A DNA stretch of 57,043 nt, from the NCBI GenBank assembly GCA_002310115.1, contig DBYI01000091.1, positions 1 through 57,043 on the forward strand, in the 5' to 3' direction. The stretch is from Ruminococcus flavefaciens (GTDB lineage Bacteria > Bacillota > Clostridia > Oscillospirales > Ruminococcaceae). Made by a program: the position numbers and the translations under genes. Of the stretch, positions 45,147-52,819 are shown in pieces (the first letter of the stretch is position 1; each line of letters begins with the position of its first letter). The notes under the pieces were generated by a model. That model made no database searches. It was not told the origin of the DNA and saw nothing but the letters and a program-made list of their open reading frames with translations.

Positions 45147-45302
45147 ATGGAGAAGAACAACGGTGGAATGAAACTTTTAGTAGCATTTCTCATCCTTTTG
45201 TACGTGATATCACCTGTTGATGCTATGCCAGGGCCTATCGACGATGTCATAGTCGTTCTTATGGGCTTCGCTATGAACAGAAAACAGATAGGAGGAGACT
45301 AA
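45147..45302 (+). CDS. Mini DUF1232-like membrane protein
   Basis: This 51-aa protein has ATG 45147 after TAAGGAGGG. Its single hydrophobic hairpin includes FLILLYVISPVDAMPGPIDD and then VIVVLMGFAMNRK. The YVISPxDxxPxxxDD wording is the core of DUF1232/YkvA membrane proteins, cut down to the minimum. It is the first gene after shared box 1 and lies upstream of cas1. Its TAA overlaps the ATG of the next peptide (TAATG). Its role with CRISPR adaptation is unknown. Confidence 0.7.
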   Translation: MEKNNGGMKLLVAFLILLYVISPVDAMPGPIDDVIVVLMGFAMNRKQIGGD

Positions 45303-45364
45303 TGATCTTTGTAGTATTTAGCATGGTTCTTTATAGGCTCAGTGAGAAAGGAGGTGGTCTTTAA
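45302..45364 (+). CDS. 20-aa hydrophobic peptide upstream of cas1
   Basis: This predicted peptide, MIFVVFSMVLYRLSEKGGGL, starts at 45302 behind GGAGGAG. Its stop TAA abuts the TTG start of cas1, and the ribosome binding site of cas1 (AAGGAGGTGG) lies inside its last codons. It may be a translational coupler for cas1, a membrane peptide, or both. Confidence 0.5.
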   Translation: MIFVVFSMVLYRLSEKGGGL

Positions 45365-46243
45365 TTGCAATCTAATGGTTGGAAATCAATTGTAATTAGT
45401 TGCAATGCTGAATTACATAAATCGTGTAATAATCTTTTGATCATTAAGGAAAATAGTGCTCAAAGTGTACCAATTAATCAGATAAATGTATTAATAATCG
45501 AATCAGAACAAGTAACTATTACCTCTTCCCTTTTGTTATTTCTTATCGAAAACAACATTAAGACGATATTCTGCGATCAAAAGCATAATCCTTGTTTTGA
45601 AACAATTCCATATAATAATAACACATATGCACCTACAAGGCTTAGCGATCAAATAAAATGGAACGATATTTTAAAAGGAGAAACATGGTGCAATATATTA
45701 CGTTTAAAAATAAAAAATCAAGCTTCATTATTATATCTGCTTGGTATTCCAGAATATGTACATCTTCTAGGTATCGCTGATAATATAGATATCGAAAACT
45801 CTGCTGAGCTTGAATCTAATGCTGCAAGAATTTATTTCCGTCATATTTTCGGGTATAATTTTAATCGAAGAACGAACAATAATACAAATGTAGCTTTAAA
45901 CTATGGATATTCAATAATTCTTTCCAACATAAACAGAATTCTGGCTGCTCATGGCTATAATACAAGTCTTGGATTAAATCATCATAATATGAAAAACAAC
46001 TTTAATTTTTCATGTGATATAATTGAGCCATTTAGACCATTTATAGATAAAATTGTTGTTGAAAATATCGATTCTCCTTTTGACAATGAATACAAAAGAA
46101 AACTTATTTCAGTAACCTCAGAAGAGATCCTTTATAATAATTGTATTACAAGTATTGAAAACGCTCTCGAACTTTTTACTCTTGCCATTATAAAAATAAT
46201 GAACGGAAGGAAGAAGTTTGATGAGGTGATTGAATTTGCGTAA
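45365..46243 (+). CDS. cas1: CRISPR integrase Cas1 (type VI-D locus)
   Basis: This 292-aa protein, with a Cas2 dimer, inserts new spacers at the leader end of an array. It starts with TTG 45365, 8 nt after AAGGAGGTGG. The N-terminal beta domain begins GWKSIVISCNAEL. The helical domain has catalytic Glu in ELESNAARIYFRHIFG (about residue 150), His in LGLNHHNMKNNF and Asp in CDIIEPFRPFIDKIV. Length and wording are of the type II-A-like Cas1 branch usual for Cas13d loci. It overlaps cas2 by 8 bp. Confidence 0.93.
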   Translation: MQSNGWKSIVISCNAELHKSCNNLLIIKENSAQSVPINQINVLIIESEQVTITSSLLLFLIENNIKTIFCDQKHNPCFETIPYNNNTYAPTRLSDQIKWNDILKGETWCNILRLKIKNQASLLYLLGIPEYVHLLGIADNIDIENSAELESNAARIYFRHIFGYNFNRRTNNNTNVALNYGYSIILSNINRILAAHGYNTSLGLNHHNMKNNFNFSCDIIEPFRPFIDKIVVENIDSPFDNEYKRKLISVTSEEILYNNCITSIENALELFTLAIIKIMNGRKKFDEVIEFA

Positions 46244-46562
46244 CCGGAAAGGAATTATAATTATTGCTTTTGACCTTCCTGCAATAACCGCGAAAGACAA
46301 AGCGAATTACGGGAAATTTCGTTCATATCTGATAAAAAATGGATATATGATTTTTCAGGAGTCGTTATACTATAAAATGATAAAAAATAGTTTAGATAGT
46401 CAAAAAGAGATACGCAAGGTGTCTTCACAAGCTCCAGATAGTGGTAATATAATTGCTCTACCACTTAATCTTAAAGAGATATATAAGGTAATATCGATTC
46501 GTGGAACTGCTTTTGATATGGATGCGCTTGCCGAAGATGTATTTTTCTTTGAACCCTCTTGA
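46236..46562 (+). CDS. cas2: CRISPR adaptation protein Cas2
   Basis: This 108-aa protein is the Cas1 partner that bridges the prespacer. It has a ferredoxin-like fold with IIIIAFDLPAI as strand one, followed by RSYLIKNGYMIFQESLYYKM. TTG 46236 is 7 nt after GAGGTG, whereas the TTG at 46230 is only 1 nt away, so 46236 is preferred. The stop codon (TCT TGA) lies inside the TTGACT -35 element of the array-1 promoter. Confidence 0.9.
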   Translation: MRNRKGIIIIAFDLPAITAKDKANYGKFRSYLIKNGYMIFQESLYYKMIKNSLDSQKEIRKVSSQAPDSGNIIALPLNLKEIYKVISIRGTAFDMDALAEDVFFFEPS

Positions 46563-46622
46563 CTTTTGTGCGTTTTTAACGTATAATATAATTAAATCAA
46601 ATTATCGTTTGTGTAGTTTGAG
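46559..46622 (+). promoter_or_regulatory. Leader and promoter of CRISPR array 1
   Basis: TTGACT (46559-46564), 17 bp, TATAAT (46582-46587), then ATAATTAAATCAAA and a TGTAGTTTGAG end next to the first repeat. The same pieces occur in the leaders of arrays 2 and 3, though this leader is shorter and lacks their hairpin. Confidence 0.8.
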
Positions 46623-46995
46623 GAACTATACCCCTACCAAATGGTCGGGGTCTGAAACTATTGCTCATCTTTTGATGGACGTTTTTGGAGAACTATACCC
46701 CTACCAAATGGTCGGGGTCTGAAACTTCTATATTTTGTTATTCCTCTGATTCCTATAGAACTATACCCCTACCAAATGGTCGGGGTCTGAAACTCTCACA
46801 CGTATCCATACGTTTGTCGATTACGAACTATACCCCTACCAAATGGTCGGGGTCTGAAACCAAATCTGGATGTTGTAGAATCAAATATAAGGAACTATAC
46901 CCCTACCAAATGGTCGGGGTCTGAAACAAATTGATTGTGAATTCTAACATAATTACCAAGAACTATACCCCTACCAAATGGTCGGGGTCTGAAGA
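46623..46995 (+). CRISPR. CRISPR array 1: 6 repeats, 5 spacers
   Basis: 36-nt repeats start at 46623, 46690, 46758, 46825, 46892 and 46960; spacers are 31, 32, 31, 31 and 32 nt. The first five repeats are identical (GAACTATACCCCTACC... ending GGGGTCTGAAAC). The last has its final AC changed to GA, which marks the distal end and gives plus-strand transcription. The stem CCCCTACC/GGTCGGGG with an AAAT loop is the Cas13d crRNA 5' handle. Confidence 0.97.
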
Positions 46996-47034
46996 AAGTG
47001 TACAATATCCCGAAAAAACATATGAAATGTAATT

Positions 47035-47076
47035 GAACAACACTCCTTTCTAATATAAGGGGTGTTGTTCCTTTTA
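47035..47076 (+). terminator. Terminator after array 1
   Basis: Arms GAACAACACTCC (47035-47046) and GGGGTGTTGTTC (47059-47070), then CTTTTAT. Confidence 0.8.
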
Positions 47077-47096
47077 TATGAAAATATTTACATAAT

Positions 47097-47137
47097 AAAA
47101 AGGTGACCTGACATTGATGTAAACAGGTCACCTTTTT
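47097..47137. terminator. Second hairpin, bidirectional terminator type
   Basis: Arms AGGTGACCTG (47101-47110) and CAGGTCACCT (47124-47133), flanked by A- and T-runs. It is similar to the hairpin at 51025-51070, and both lie directly before a shared box. Confidence 0.75.
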
Positions 47138-47180
47138 CCGCACTTTTTGAAAACAATTTTTCTAAGAAGTGTATTATAAT
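47136..47180 (+). promoter_or_regulatory. Shared box 2 and -10, upstream of the three-peptide operon
   Basis: TTCCGCACTTTTTGAAAACA (47136-47155), 19 bp, TATAAT (47175-47180). Confidence 0.75.
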
Positions 47181-47214
47181 AAATATAGAAGCCAAAGGGA
47201 AGGAGGAATGCTAT

Positions 47215-47265
47215 ATGACACCTATCATTAAGGCGTTGACAGTTGTTATCAAGATTTTCTTCTGA
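47215..47265 (+). CDS. 16-aa hydrophobic peptide
   Basis: MTPIIKALTVVIKIFF, with AAGGAGG about 8 nt upstream of ATG 47215. It is an amphipathic, cationic helix candidate (two Lys on one face), as in small membrane-acting toxins or modulins. It is the first of three peptides after shared box 2. Confidence 0.5.
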   Translation: MTPIIKALTVVIKIFF

Positions 47266-47300
47266 TCTTGATGTTATTACAATTAAGGGGAGGTGATTTC

Positions 47301-47378
47301 ATGATTTGGACTATCCTTTTAGGAGGCGTCAAGGTAACTATTGAGGTTACTAAGGCGATAGCTAAGTCACTCCTTTAA
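47301..47378 (+). CDS. 25-aa amphipathic peptide
   Basis: ATG 47301 follows GGGGAGGTG. The peptide starts MIWTILLGGVKVTIEVTKAI and ends with AKSLL; it is a single hydrophobic/amphipathic helix with Lys residues. The codons for its end form the left arm of a hairpin (AGTCACTCCT 47365-47374 / AGGAGTGACT 47382-47391). Confidence 0.5.
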   Translation: MIWTILLGGVKVTIEVTKAIAKSLL

Positions 47379-47420
47379 TTCAGGAGTGACTTTACAAATA
47401 CTAGATGAGGAGGTGCAAAT

Positions 47421-47474
47421 ATGGACTTTAAGCTTATCCATGTTATTCCATATCCTGACGGCGTGGAGTTCTAA
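47421..47474 (+). CDS. 17-aa peptide with its stop codon in a hairpin loop
   Basis: MDFKLIHVIPYPDGVEF, with GAGGAGGTG upstream of ATG 47421. The hairpin GGCGTGGAGTTC (47460-47471) / GAACTCCACGCC (47475-47486) has the stop codon TAA as its loop. This is the last gene of the peptide operon. Confidence 0.45.
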   Translation: MDFKLIHVIPYPDGVEF

Positions 47475-47523
47475 GAACTCCACGCCATTAAATCAAAAAT
47501 AACAAAACTTTAACAATTATTAA

Positions 47524-47552
47524 TTGACATGTTATGCACAGTGTGGTATAAT
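47524..47552 (+). promoter_or_regulatory. Promoter of cas13d
   Basis: TTGACA (47524-47529), 17 bp, TATAAT (47547-47552): a strong sigma-A promoter without the shared box. The 5' UTR would be about 155 nt. Confidence 0.85.
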
Positions 47553-47621
47553 ATCATCAAAAGTATTCAATATCTATCGCGTATTATGTGCATTATGTTC
47601 GAAACCTGAGATGATATTGAA

Positions 47622-47676
47622 TATTATTGTTAAACTGTATGTTGTTTGTATATCAATATAGAGTTTAACAATAATA
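47622..47676 (+). repeat. 15-bp perfect inverted repeat in the cas13d 5' UTR
   Basis: TATTATTGTTAAACT (47622-47636) and AGTTTAACAATAATA (47662-47676), 25-bp loop, 37 bp before the cas13d start. It could be an operator (WYL binding?) or an RNA hairpin controlling translation. Confidence 0.75.
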
Positions 47677-47713
47677 TGTGGTTATAATTTACCGACTAAA
47701 AGGGGGAATTTTT

Positions 47714-50590
47714 ATGAAAAAGAAAATTAAAGCTCGTGATCTCCGTGAAGCAAAAAAACAGGAAAAACTTGCTGCTTTTTCAGCGAAAGCAAACACTGTA
47801 TATGAAAATGAGGACAAAAATGTAGAAGCATTTCCTGAAGCTTTAAATTTAAGAAGCATTAAAAAATCGATGAACAAAGCAGCCGGACTTAAATCAACAC
47901 TTATTGACGGGAAAAGCCTTTATCTCACTGCATTCGGTAAGGGGAACAATGCTGTTGTCGAGCACATGATAGCTACCGATGATAGCTATAGTTTGAAAAC
48001 TCTGGAGAACGAACCGTCTTTAAAAGTCAAAGCAGCAGACGAATTAAAAGTTACTTTTATGAGTAGACGTCCGTTCGTGCAAGAAAGCGAACTCTCAGCT
48101 GTTAATCCACTACATTCTGGCAAGGACAAGCCTAATAAGTCAGCAGGTCAAGATATGCTCGGTTTGAAATCAGAGCTTGAGAAACGCTATTTCGGTAAAA
48201 TATTTGATGACAATCTTCATATTCAGATAATTCATAATATCCTTGATATTGAGAAAATAATCGCGGTATATGCTACAAATATCACTGCTGCTATTGACCA
48301 TATGGTGGATGATGATAATGAGCAATATTTACAAGGGGACTTTATTGGCTACATGAACACGCTTAATACATATGAGGTATTTATGGAACCGTCAAAAAAT
48401 CCAAGGTTGGATTCAAATGCACGTAAAAATATAGAAAACAGTCGTGAAAAGTTTGAATATCTGCTTGATACACAGCGGCTTGGCTACTTAAGCTTGGAGT
48501 ATGATAAAAGATCCAAGGACAAACGTAAGTCTGAAGAGATTAAAAAGCGTTTATATCATCTTGTAGCCTTTGCAGGTCAGCTTCGTCAGTGGAGCTTTCA
48601 CAGTGTTGAAGGGTTACCGCGAACATGGATTTATCAGCTTGATAATCCTAAACTTGCTCAGGAATATCGTGATACCCTTGACTATTTCTTCAATGAACGT
48701 TTTGATGCTATAAATAAAGATTTTATTGAGACTAATAATATTAATCTCCATATTCTGAAGGAAGTATTTCCCGCTGAAGATTTCCAGAAACTAGCAGCTC
48801 TTTATTATGATTTCATAGTAAAAAAGACGTTCAAGAATATAGGATTTTCAATCAAGAACCTTCGTGAACAGATGCTTGAATGTGATGAAGCAGAAAAGAT
48901 AAGATCCAAAGATATGAACTCTGTACGTTCAAAGCTGTATAAGCTTTTCGATTTCTGTATTTTCTATCAGTATTTCATTGATGAAGAGCGTAGCAGGGAA
49001 AACGTAAATTATCTACGTTCCACTTTAAATGACGAGCAAAAGGATGCTTTCTATGAAGAGGAGGGAAAACGTCTCTGGAGCGAGAACAGGAAGAAATTCA
49101 TTTATTTCTGTGATAATATCAATAAATGGGTGAAGAACGATTATTCAGATGAAGTGGCTAAGTGCATTGATCTCAACGAATTCCGTGTAAATAGTAATGT
49201 TTCTTATTTCTCAAAGCTGCTTTATGCTATGAGCTTTTTCCTTGATGGTAAGGAGATAAACGATCTTCTTACTACACTTATCAATAAATTCGACAACATA
49301 AGAAGTTTTATAGATACGGCGAACTTCCTGAACATAGACGTGAAATTTACCAAGGATTATGACTTCTTCAATATAATTTGTGATTACGCTGGCGAGCTAA
49401 ATATAATCAAAAATATTGCACGTATGAAGAAACCTTCGCCAAGTGCCAAGAAGAATATGTATCGTGATGCCCTTACTATTCTGGGTATTCCAACAGAAAT
49501 GAGTGATGAGCAACTTGATGCAGAGATAGATAAGATACTTGAAAAGAAAATTAATCCTGTTACAGGAAAGACTGAAAAAGGAAAGAATCCTTTCCGTAAT
49601 TTCATTGCCAATAATGTTATCGAGAACAAGCGATTTATTTATGTCATTAAATTTTGTAATCCTAAAAATGTTCGTAAACTTGTGAATAATACTAAAGTAA
49701 CTGAATTCGTTCTGAAGCGTATGCCTGAAACTCAGATAGATCGTTATTTTGAGTCCTGTATAGAAGGCAATCTTAACCCGACTACCGAGAAAAAGATAGA
49801 AAAGCTTGCAGAAATGATAAAAAACATTAAATTTGAAGAGTTCCGCAATGTAAAGCAGAAAGTTAGAGATAACAGTCAGGAAGCTGTAGAAAAAGAACGC
49901 TTCAAGGCTATAATTGGCTTATACCTTACAGTTATTTATCTGCTTGTCAAGAACCTCGTCAACGTAAATTCTCGTTATGTTATGGCTTTTCATTGCCTTG
50001 AACGTGATGCAAAGCTTTATGGTGTACAGAATATAGGCGGCGATTATCTTGCACTCACAGCTAAACTTTGCGCAGAAGGTGATGATTATGGTAAGAAGCT
50101 TTCAGAAGCAAAACAGAATATCAATCAGGATAAAGTACAAATGCCTAAAAACTATTTCCTTGCAAGGAACAAGCGATGGAGAGAAGCTATTGAGCAAGAC
50201 ATAGATAATGCAAAGAAATGGTTTATCGGTGAAAAGTTCAATAATGTTAAGAATTACAGAAATAATGTTGCACATCTTACCGCTATTCGCAACTGTGCTG
50301 AATTCATCGGTGAAATCACAAAGATAGATTCATATTTTGCATTATATCATTATCTGATACAGCGTCAGCTTGCAGGTAGGCTTGATCCTAACCATCCTGG
50401 ATTCGAAAAGAATTACCCTCAGTATGCTCCACTTTTCAAATGGAATACATATGTCAAGGATATGGTCAAGGCACTTAATTCGCCTTTCGGATATAACATT
50501 CCACGCTTTAAGGATCTTAGCATTGATGCGCTTTTTGATCGTAACGAAATGAAAGAAGAAACTGATGACGAGAAAAAAATCCAAACTTGA
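47714..50590 (+). CDS. cas13d: Type VI-D CRISPR RNA-guided RNase Cas13d
   Basis: This 958-aa effector processes its own crRNA and, when guided to a matching RNA, cleaves target and bystander RNA. ATG 47714 follows AAAAGGGGGA; the upstream GTG 47678 has no ribosome binding site. It has two HEPN RNase motifs: R-Q-W-S-F-H (R291/H296) and R-N-N-V-A-H (R849/H854). Family wording includes QDMLGLKSELEKRYFGK, IQIIHNILDIEKI, LDGKEINDLLTTLINKFDNI and the end FGYNIPRFKDLSIDALFDRN. Size and layout match the EsCas13d/CasRx relatives. The stop TGA lies inside the TTGACA of the array-2 promoter. Confidence 0.98.
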   Translation: MKKKIKARDLREAKKQEKLAAFSAKANTVYENEDKNVEAFPEALNLRSIKKSMNKAAGLKSTLIDGKSLYLTAFGKGNNAVVEHMIATDDSYSLKTLENEPSLKVKAADELKVTFMSRRPFVQESELSAVNPLHSGKDKPNKSAGQDMLGLKSELEKRYFGKIFDDNLHIQIIHNILDIEKIIAVYATNITAAIDHMVDDDNEQYLQGDFIGYMNTLNTYEVFMEPSKNPRLDSNARKNIENSREKFEYLLDTQRLGYLSLEYDKRSKDKRKSEEIKKRLYHLVAFAGQLRQWSFHSVEGLPRTWIYQLDNPKLAQEYRDTLDYFFNERFDAINKDFIETNNINLHILKEVFPAEDFQKLAALYYDFIVKKTFKNIGFSIKNLREQMLECDEAEKIRSKDMNSVRSKLYKLFDFCIFYQYFIDEERSRENVNYLRSTLNDEQKDAFYEEEGKRLWSENRKKFIYFCDNINKWVKNDYSDEVAKCIDLNEFRVNSNVSYFSKLLYAMSFFLDGKEINDLLTTLINKFDNIRSFIDTANFLNIDVKFTKDYDFFNIICDYAGELNIIKNIARMKKPSPSAKKNMYRDALTILGIPTEMSDEQLDAEIDKILEKKINPVTGKTEKGKNPFRNFIANNVIENKRFIYVIKFCNPKNVRKLVNNTKVTEFVLKRMPETQIDRYFESCIEGNLNPTTEKKIEKLAEMIKNIKFEEFRNVKQKVRDNSQEAVEKERFKAIIGLYLTVIYLLVKNLVNVNSRYVMAFHCLERDAKLYGVQNIGGDYLALTAKLCAEGDDYGKKLSEAKQNINQDKVQMPKNYFLARNKRWREAIEQDIDNAKKWFIGEKFNNVKNYRNNVAHLTAIRNCAEFIGEITKIDSYFALYHYLIQRQLAGRLDPNHPGFEKNYPQYAPLFKWNTYVKDMVKALNSPFGYNIPRFKDLSIDALFDRNEMKEETDDEKKIQT

Positions 50591-50702
50591 CAATTACTTA
50601 AAAATACTATAATTATATTAAATCAAAGTATTGCATGAGGCGTTTAACCAACACCTTGTGCAACACTAACAAATATATATTTGTTGGTTTGTATACTTTG
50701 AG
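50587..50702 (+). promoter_or_regulatory. Leader and promoter of CRISPR array 2
   Basis: TTGACA (50587-50592), 15 bp, TATAAT (50608-50613). The rest (TTAAATCAAAGTATTGCATG... to TATACTTTGAG) is nearly identical to the leader of array 3. It contains an inverted repeat AACCAACA (50646-50653) / TGTTGGTT (50682-50689). Confidence 0.8.
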
Positions 50703-51007
50703 GAACTACACCCCTGCCAAGTGGTTGGGGTCTGAAACATCCATATTGTACAATTATTATTGCTCCTGCTGAACTACACCCCTGCCAAGTGGTTGGGGTC
50801 TGAAACCTGTATCACCCTTTCTGAGTTTCAACTTCTTGAACTACACCCCTGCCAAGTGGTTGGGGTCTGAAACTAATTAAATCAGGTATGTATTTGTCTT
50901 TCATGAACTACACCCCTGCCAAGTGGTTGGGGTTTGAAACATAAGCGGGATTTTATATCCTTAGGGGGCGTGAACTAAATCTCTGTCAATGTAATAGGAT
51001 ATTTGCG
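50703..51007 (+). CRISPR. CRISPR array 2: 4 repeats plus a degenerate fifth
   Basis: 36-nt repeats at 50703, 50771, 50838 and 50905 (the last has GGGGTTTG instead of GGGGTCTG). A strongly decayed repeat starts at 50972 (GAACTAAATCTCTGTCAA). Spacers are 32, 31, 31 and 31 nt. The repeat differs from array 1 at a few positions (ACACC, CCTGCC, GGTTGGGG) but keeps the same stem. The array directly follows cas13d. Confidence 0.95.
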
Positions 51008-51024
51008 AAAGATTTTTAACAAAA

Positions 51025-51070
51025 AACAAGGTGGTCTGACACTTATGTGTACAGATCACCTTGTTTTGTT
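51025..51070. terminator. Terminator after array 2
   Basis: Arms 51025-51038 (AACAAGGTGGTCTG) and 51052-51065 (CAGATCACCTTGTT), then a T-rich run. It is homologous to the hairpin at 47097-47137. Confidence 0.8.
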
Positions 51071-51071
51071 T

Positions 51072-51115
51072 TTCCACACTTTTTGAAAACAATAATTTTT
51101 CCTTTTTTGTATAAT
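51072..51115 (+). promoter_or_regulatory. Shared box 3 and -10
   Basis: TTCCACACTTTTTGAAAACA (51072-51091), 18 bp, TATAAT (51110-51115). It precedes the Cys-rich and 69-aa genes. Confidence 0.75.
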
Positions 51116-51169
51116 TAATATAGAAGGATAAATCACGTTAAAGCCTTAAGGCGGAAAGCGGGGAGTATT

Positions 51170-51334
51170 ATGAGAATGATGAGTGTTAGATGCCTTGGAT
51201 GTCTCTATTACCTAGGTGTAATTAAATGCATTGCGTGTCCTTGTATGGATTGTAAAGTGTTAGGCGGTCCCAATCCACCGATAACGCTCAAGTTGTTGAT
51301 CAAGGACTGCAATAAAAATATGAAGGAGAAATGA
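51170..51334 (+). CDS. 54-aa cysteine-rich small protein
   Basis: ATG 51170 follows GCGGGGAG. The protein has seven Cys: CLGC near the start, then CIACPCMDC, with one more late in the protein, followed by a basic tail. The pattern could be a small zinc ribbon or a disulfide-linked peptide. Its end overlaps the next gene's ribosome binding site and start region. It is the first gene after shared box 3. I do not recognise a family. Confidence 0.6.
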   Translation: MRMMSVRCLGCLYYLGVIKCIACPCMDCKVLGGPNPPITLKLLIKDCNKNMKEK

Positions 51335-51336
51335 TC

Positions 51337-51543
51337 ATGGACGAGAAAATGCTCAAAAGACAAATTAACCGCTACAGTAACGATGCTGAGCGGTTTAAAA
51401 TAAAGGGAGACAAGAGTTATGCTGTATTTAAGGCTTACGGCAATAATAACGATTATCTGAACTCGCAGCGTTACTACGCGGCAGCTAAACGTGCAAATGA
51501 CATCTGTAAGGAATATGAGGTGCAGTTGCACCGACTCAAATAA
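51337..51543 (+). CDS. 69-aa basic helical protein
   Basis: ATG 51337, 8 nt after AGGAG, is preferred over ATG 51331. The protein is charged and mostly helical, with KRQINRYSNDAERFKIKGDK and YYAAAKRANDICKEYEVQLH. It has no membrane segment. It is the partner of the Cys-rich gene upstream, with which its ribosome binding site overlaps. Function is unknown. Confidence 0.6.
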   Translation: MDEKMLKRQINRYSNDAERFKIKGDKSYAVFKAYGNNNDYLNSQRYYAAAKRANDICKEYEVQLHRLK

Positions 51544-51603
51544 ACCTAACTTGTCTTTCACAACGCTAATAGAGAACTTCAAAATTATCTATTGGCACAG
51601 AAC

Positions 51604-51648
51604 TTCCGCACTTTTTGAAAACAGATTGGCCATAAAATATGGTAGAAT
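51604..51648 (+). promoter_or_regulatory. Shared box 4 and -10
   Basis: TTCCGCACTTTTTGAAAACA (51604-51623), 19 bp, TAGAAT (51643-51648). An AACGGCAATGCC-type leader follows, as after box 5. Confidence 0.75.
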
Positions 51649-51709
51649 AATATCAGTAAAGGGAAACGGCAATGCCCGACTCAGAAAATGACCTTTTCTT
51701 GGAAGTATC

Positions 51710-51790
51710 ATGTATATGGCAACAACAGTACGTACAGCAAAAGAGCTTGATGAAGCTCTGGAGAATAATGAAAGTAGGATTGTTAGCTGA
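51710..51790 (+). pseudogene. Truncated copy of the Gly/Ala-rich gene at 52820
   Basis: From 51710 the frame reads MYMATTVRTAKELDEALENN and stops six codons later. The start matches MYMTTTVSTPKELGEAIKRK of the 52820 gene (with the same upstream MYM). The hydrophobic part is missing. It lies after box 4 in the same relative position as the intact gene after box 5. Confidence 0.6.
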
Positions 51791-51863
51791 AAGCAATGTG
51801 GTTCTATTGAAATTTAATACATATTTTATTGTCCCATTTTACAGCATTGATGGAGGTGATCTC

Positions 51864-51953
51864 ATGAGCTCGAATCATATCTGCGACATCCTCGACGCAG
51901 CAGTCAACCTTATAAAGGTTGTAATCGAGGTGATTTCTGATGGAGAGAAGTGA
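51864..51953 (+). CDS. 29-aa amphipathic peptide
   Basis: ATG 51864 follows GGAGGTGATCTC, a strong site. The peptide begins MSSNHICDILDAAVNLIKVV and ends IEVISDGEK; it is an amphipathic helix candidate. The last codons form the hairpin GGAGAGAA (51942-51949) / TTCTCTCC (51954-51961). It belongs to the box-4 transcript. Confidence 0.5.
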   Translation: MSSNHICDILDAAVNLIKVVIEVISDGEK

Positions 51954-52036
51954 TTCTCTCCATCTCCTCAAAATATTGATTGAGTTTGAAGATAAATATT
52001 ATGTAACAGCCATAAGGCAGAAAGCGAAGGATTTTT

Positions 52037-52708
52037 ATGAAAAAAGAAGTTCCAAAGGAAATAATAAAAGCAGAGGTTGACAATCAGGTAAAAGCGGCTC
52101 TTTCATCTATGAAAGAACAGTTAATAGCAGAAACTACAGAACGTGTCGTTGACAGAATCTGTAATATAATCAAGACGTCCCTTATAGCAAGTAATACTGC
52201 AGATGCGGTGTTGTTAAGGAAACCTGATGATTATAAAACCTATGAACGAAAATGGGGCACTAAACTACAGTTAACCGAATTTATAAGTGCTCAGGTAATC
52301 GGACGTTGTATGCAGGTTAACAAACAACAGCCTAATATGGTTGATAATATATCAGTTTTATCGCTGGAGCGTATGAACGATATTCTGACATTCTCTTATA
52401 CCATACCTCCTTCGGATGTTCTTTATAATAACTTCATTGTGAATAAAGGCTGGCTTTACTATATATTTTCTGAATCAGATTCATATAGGAAGCATATTCA
52501 AACAGGATACCTTTATAGAGTAAAGATTAATGGAACTTTTAACGAAAAAATCATTGATGAAGCAGTTATGGCAAAACCAAATTCCGGAGATGAATATTCG
52601 GAGTTTTATATCAATGATGACGTTCTGCATTATACAAATTCTGAAGGTCTGCCGAGAGCAATCAACATTAACAGCTTAAAGGTAGATTGCTCTTCTGCCT
52701 CAGGCTAA
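52037..52708 (+). CDS. Unknown 223-aa protein of the Cas13d island
   Basis: ATG 52037 follows GCGAAGGA. Residues about 1-60 are a charged coiled coil (EIIKAEVDNQVKAALSSMKE). The rest is beta-rich, with GWLYYIFSESDSYRKH, TGYLYRVKINGTFNEKIIDE and DDVLHYTNSEGLPRAI. This strand-turn pattern resembles DUF5050-type beta-propeller blades, but the match is weak. It has no signal peptide. It sits between boxes 4 and 5, probably as the last gene of the box-4 transcript. Confidence 0.55.
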   Translation: MKKEVPKEIIKAEVDNQVKAALSSMKEQLIAETTERVVDRICNIIKTSLIASNTADAVLLRKPDDYKTYERKWGTKLQLTEFISAQVIGRCMQVNKQQPNMVDNISVLSLERMNDILTFSYTIPPSDVLYNNFIVNKGWLYYIFSESDSYRKHIQTGYLYRVKINGTFNEKIIDEAVMAKPNSGDEYSEFYINDDVLHYTNSEGLPRAININSLKVDCSSASG

Positions 52709-52710
52709 AC

Positions 52711-52755
52711 TTCCGCACTTTTTGAAAACAGATCAATAATAAAGTCTGTTATAAT
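52711..52755 (+). promoter_or_regulatory. Shared box 5 and -10
   Basis: TTCCGCACTTTTTGAAAACA (52711-52730), 19 bp, TATAAT (52750-52755). The box begins only 3 bp after the stop of the 223-aa gene. Confidence 0.75.
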
Positions 52756-52819
52756 ATAAATAACGGAGAACGGCAACGCCATTCTTCTAAACCGTCGTTT
52801 CTTTGAAAGGAGAATGTAT

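Noticed and set aside
46501..47143. ORFs of 73-82 aa across CRISPR array 1 on both strands
   Set aside because: They translate repeats and spacers, and their periodic protein sequence mirrors the repeat unit.
50640..50702. tracrRNA-like element in the leader hairpin
   Set aside because: No anti-repeat is present, and Cas13d matures its own crRNA without tracrRNA.
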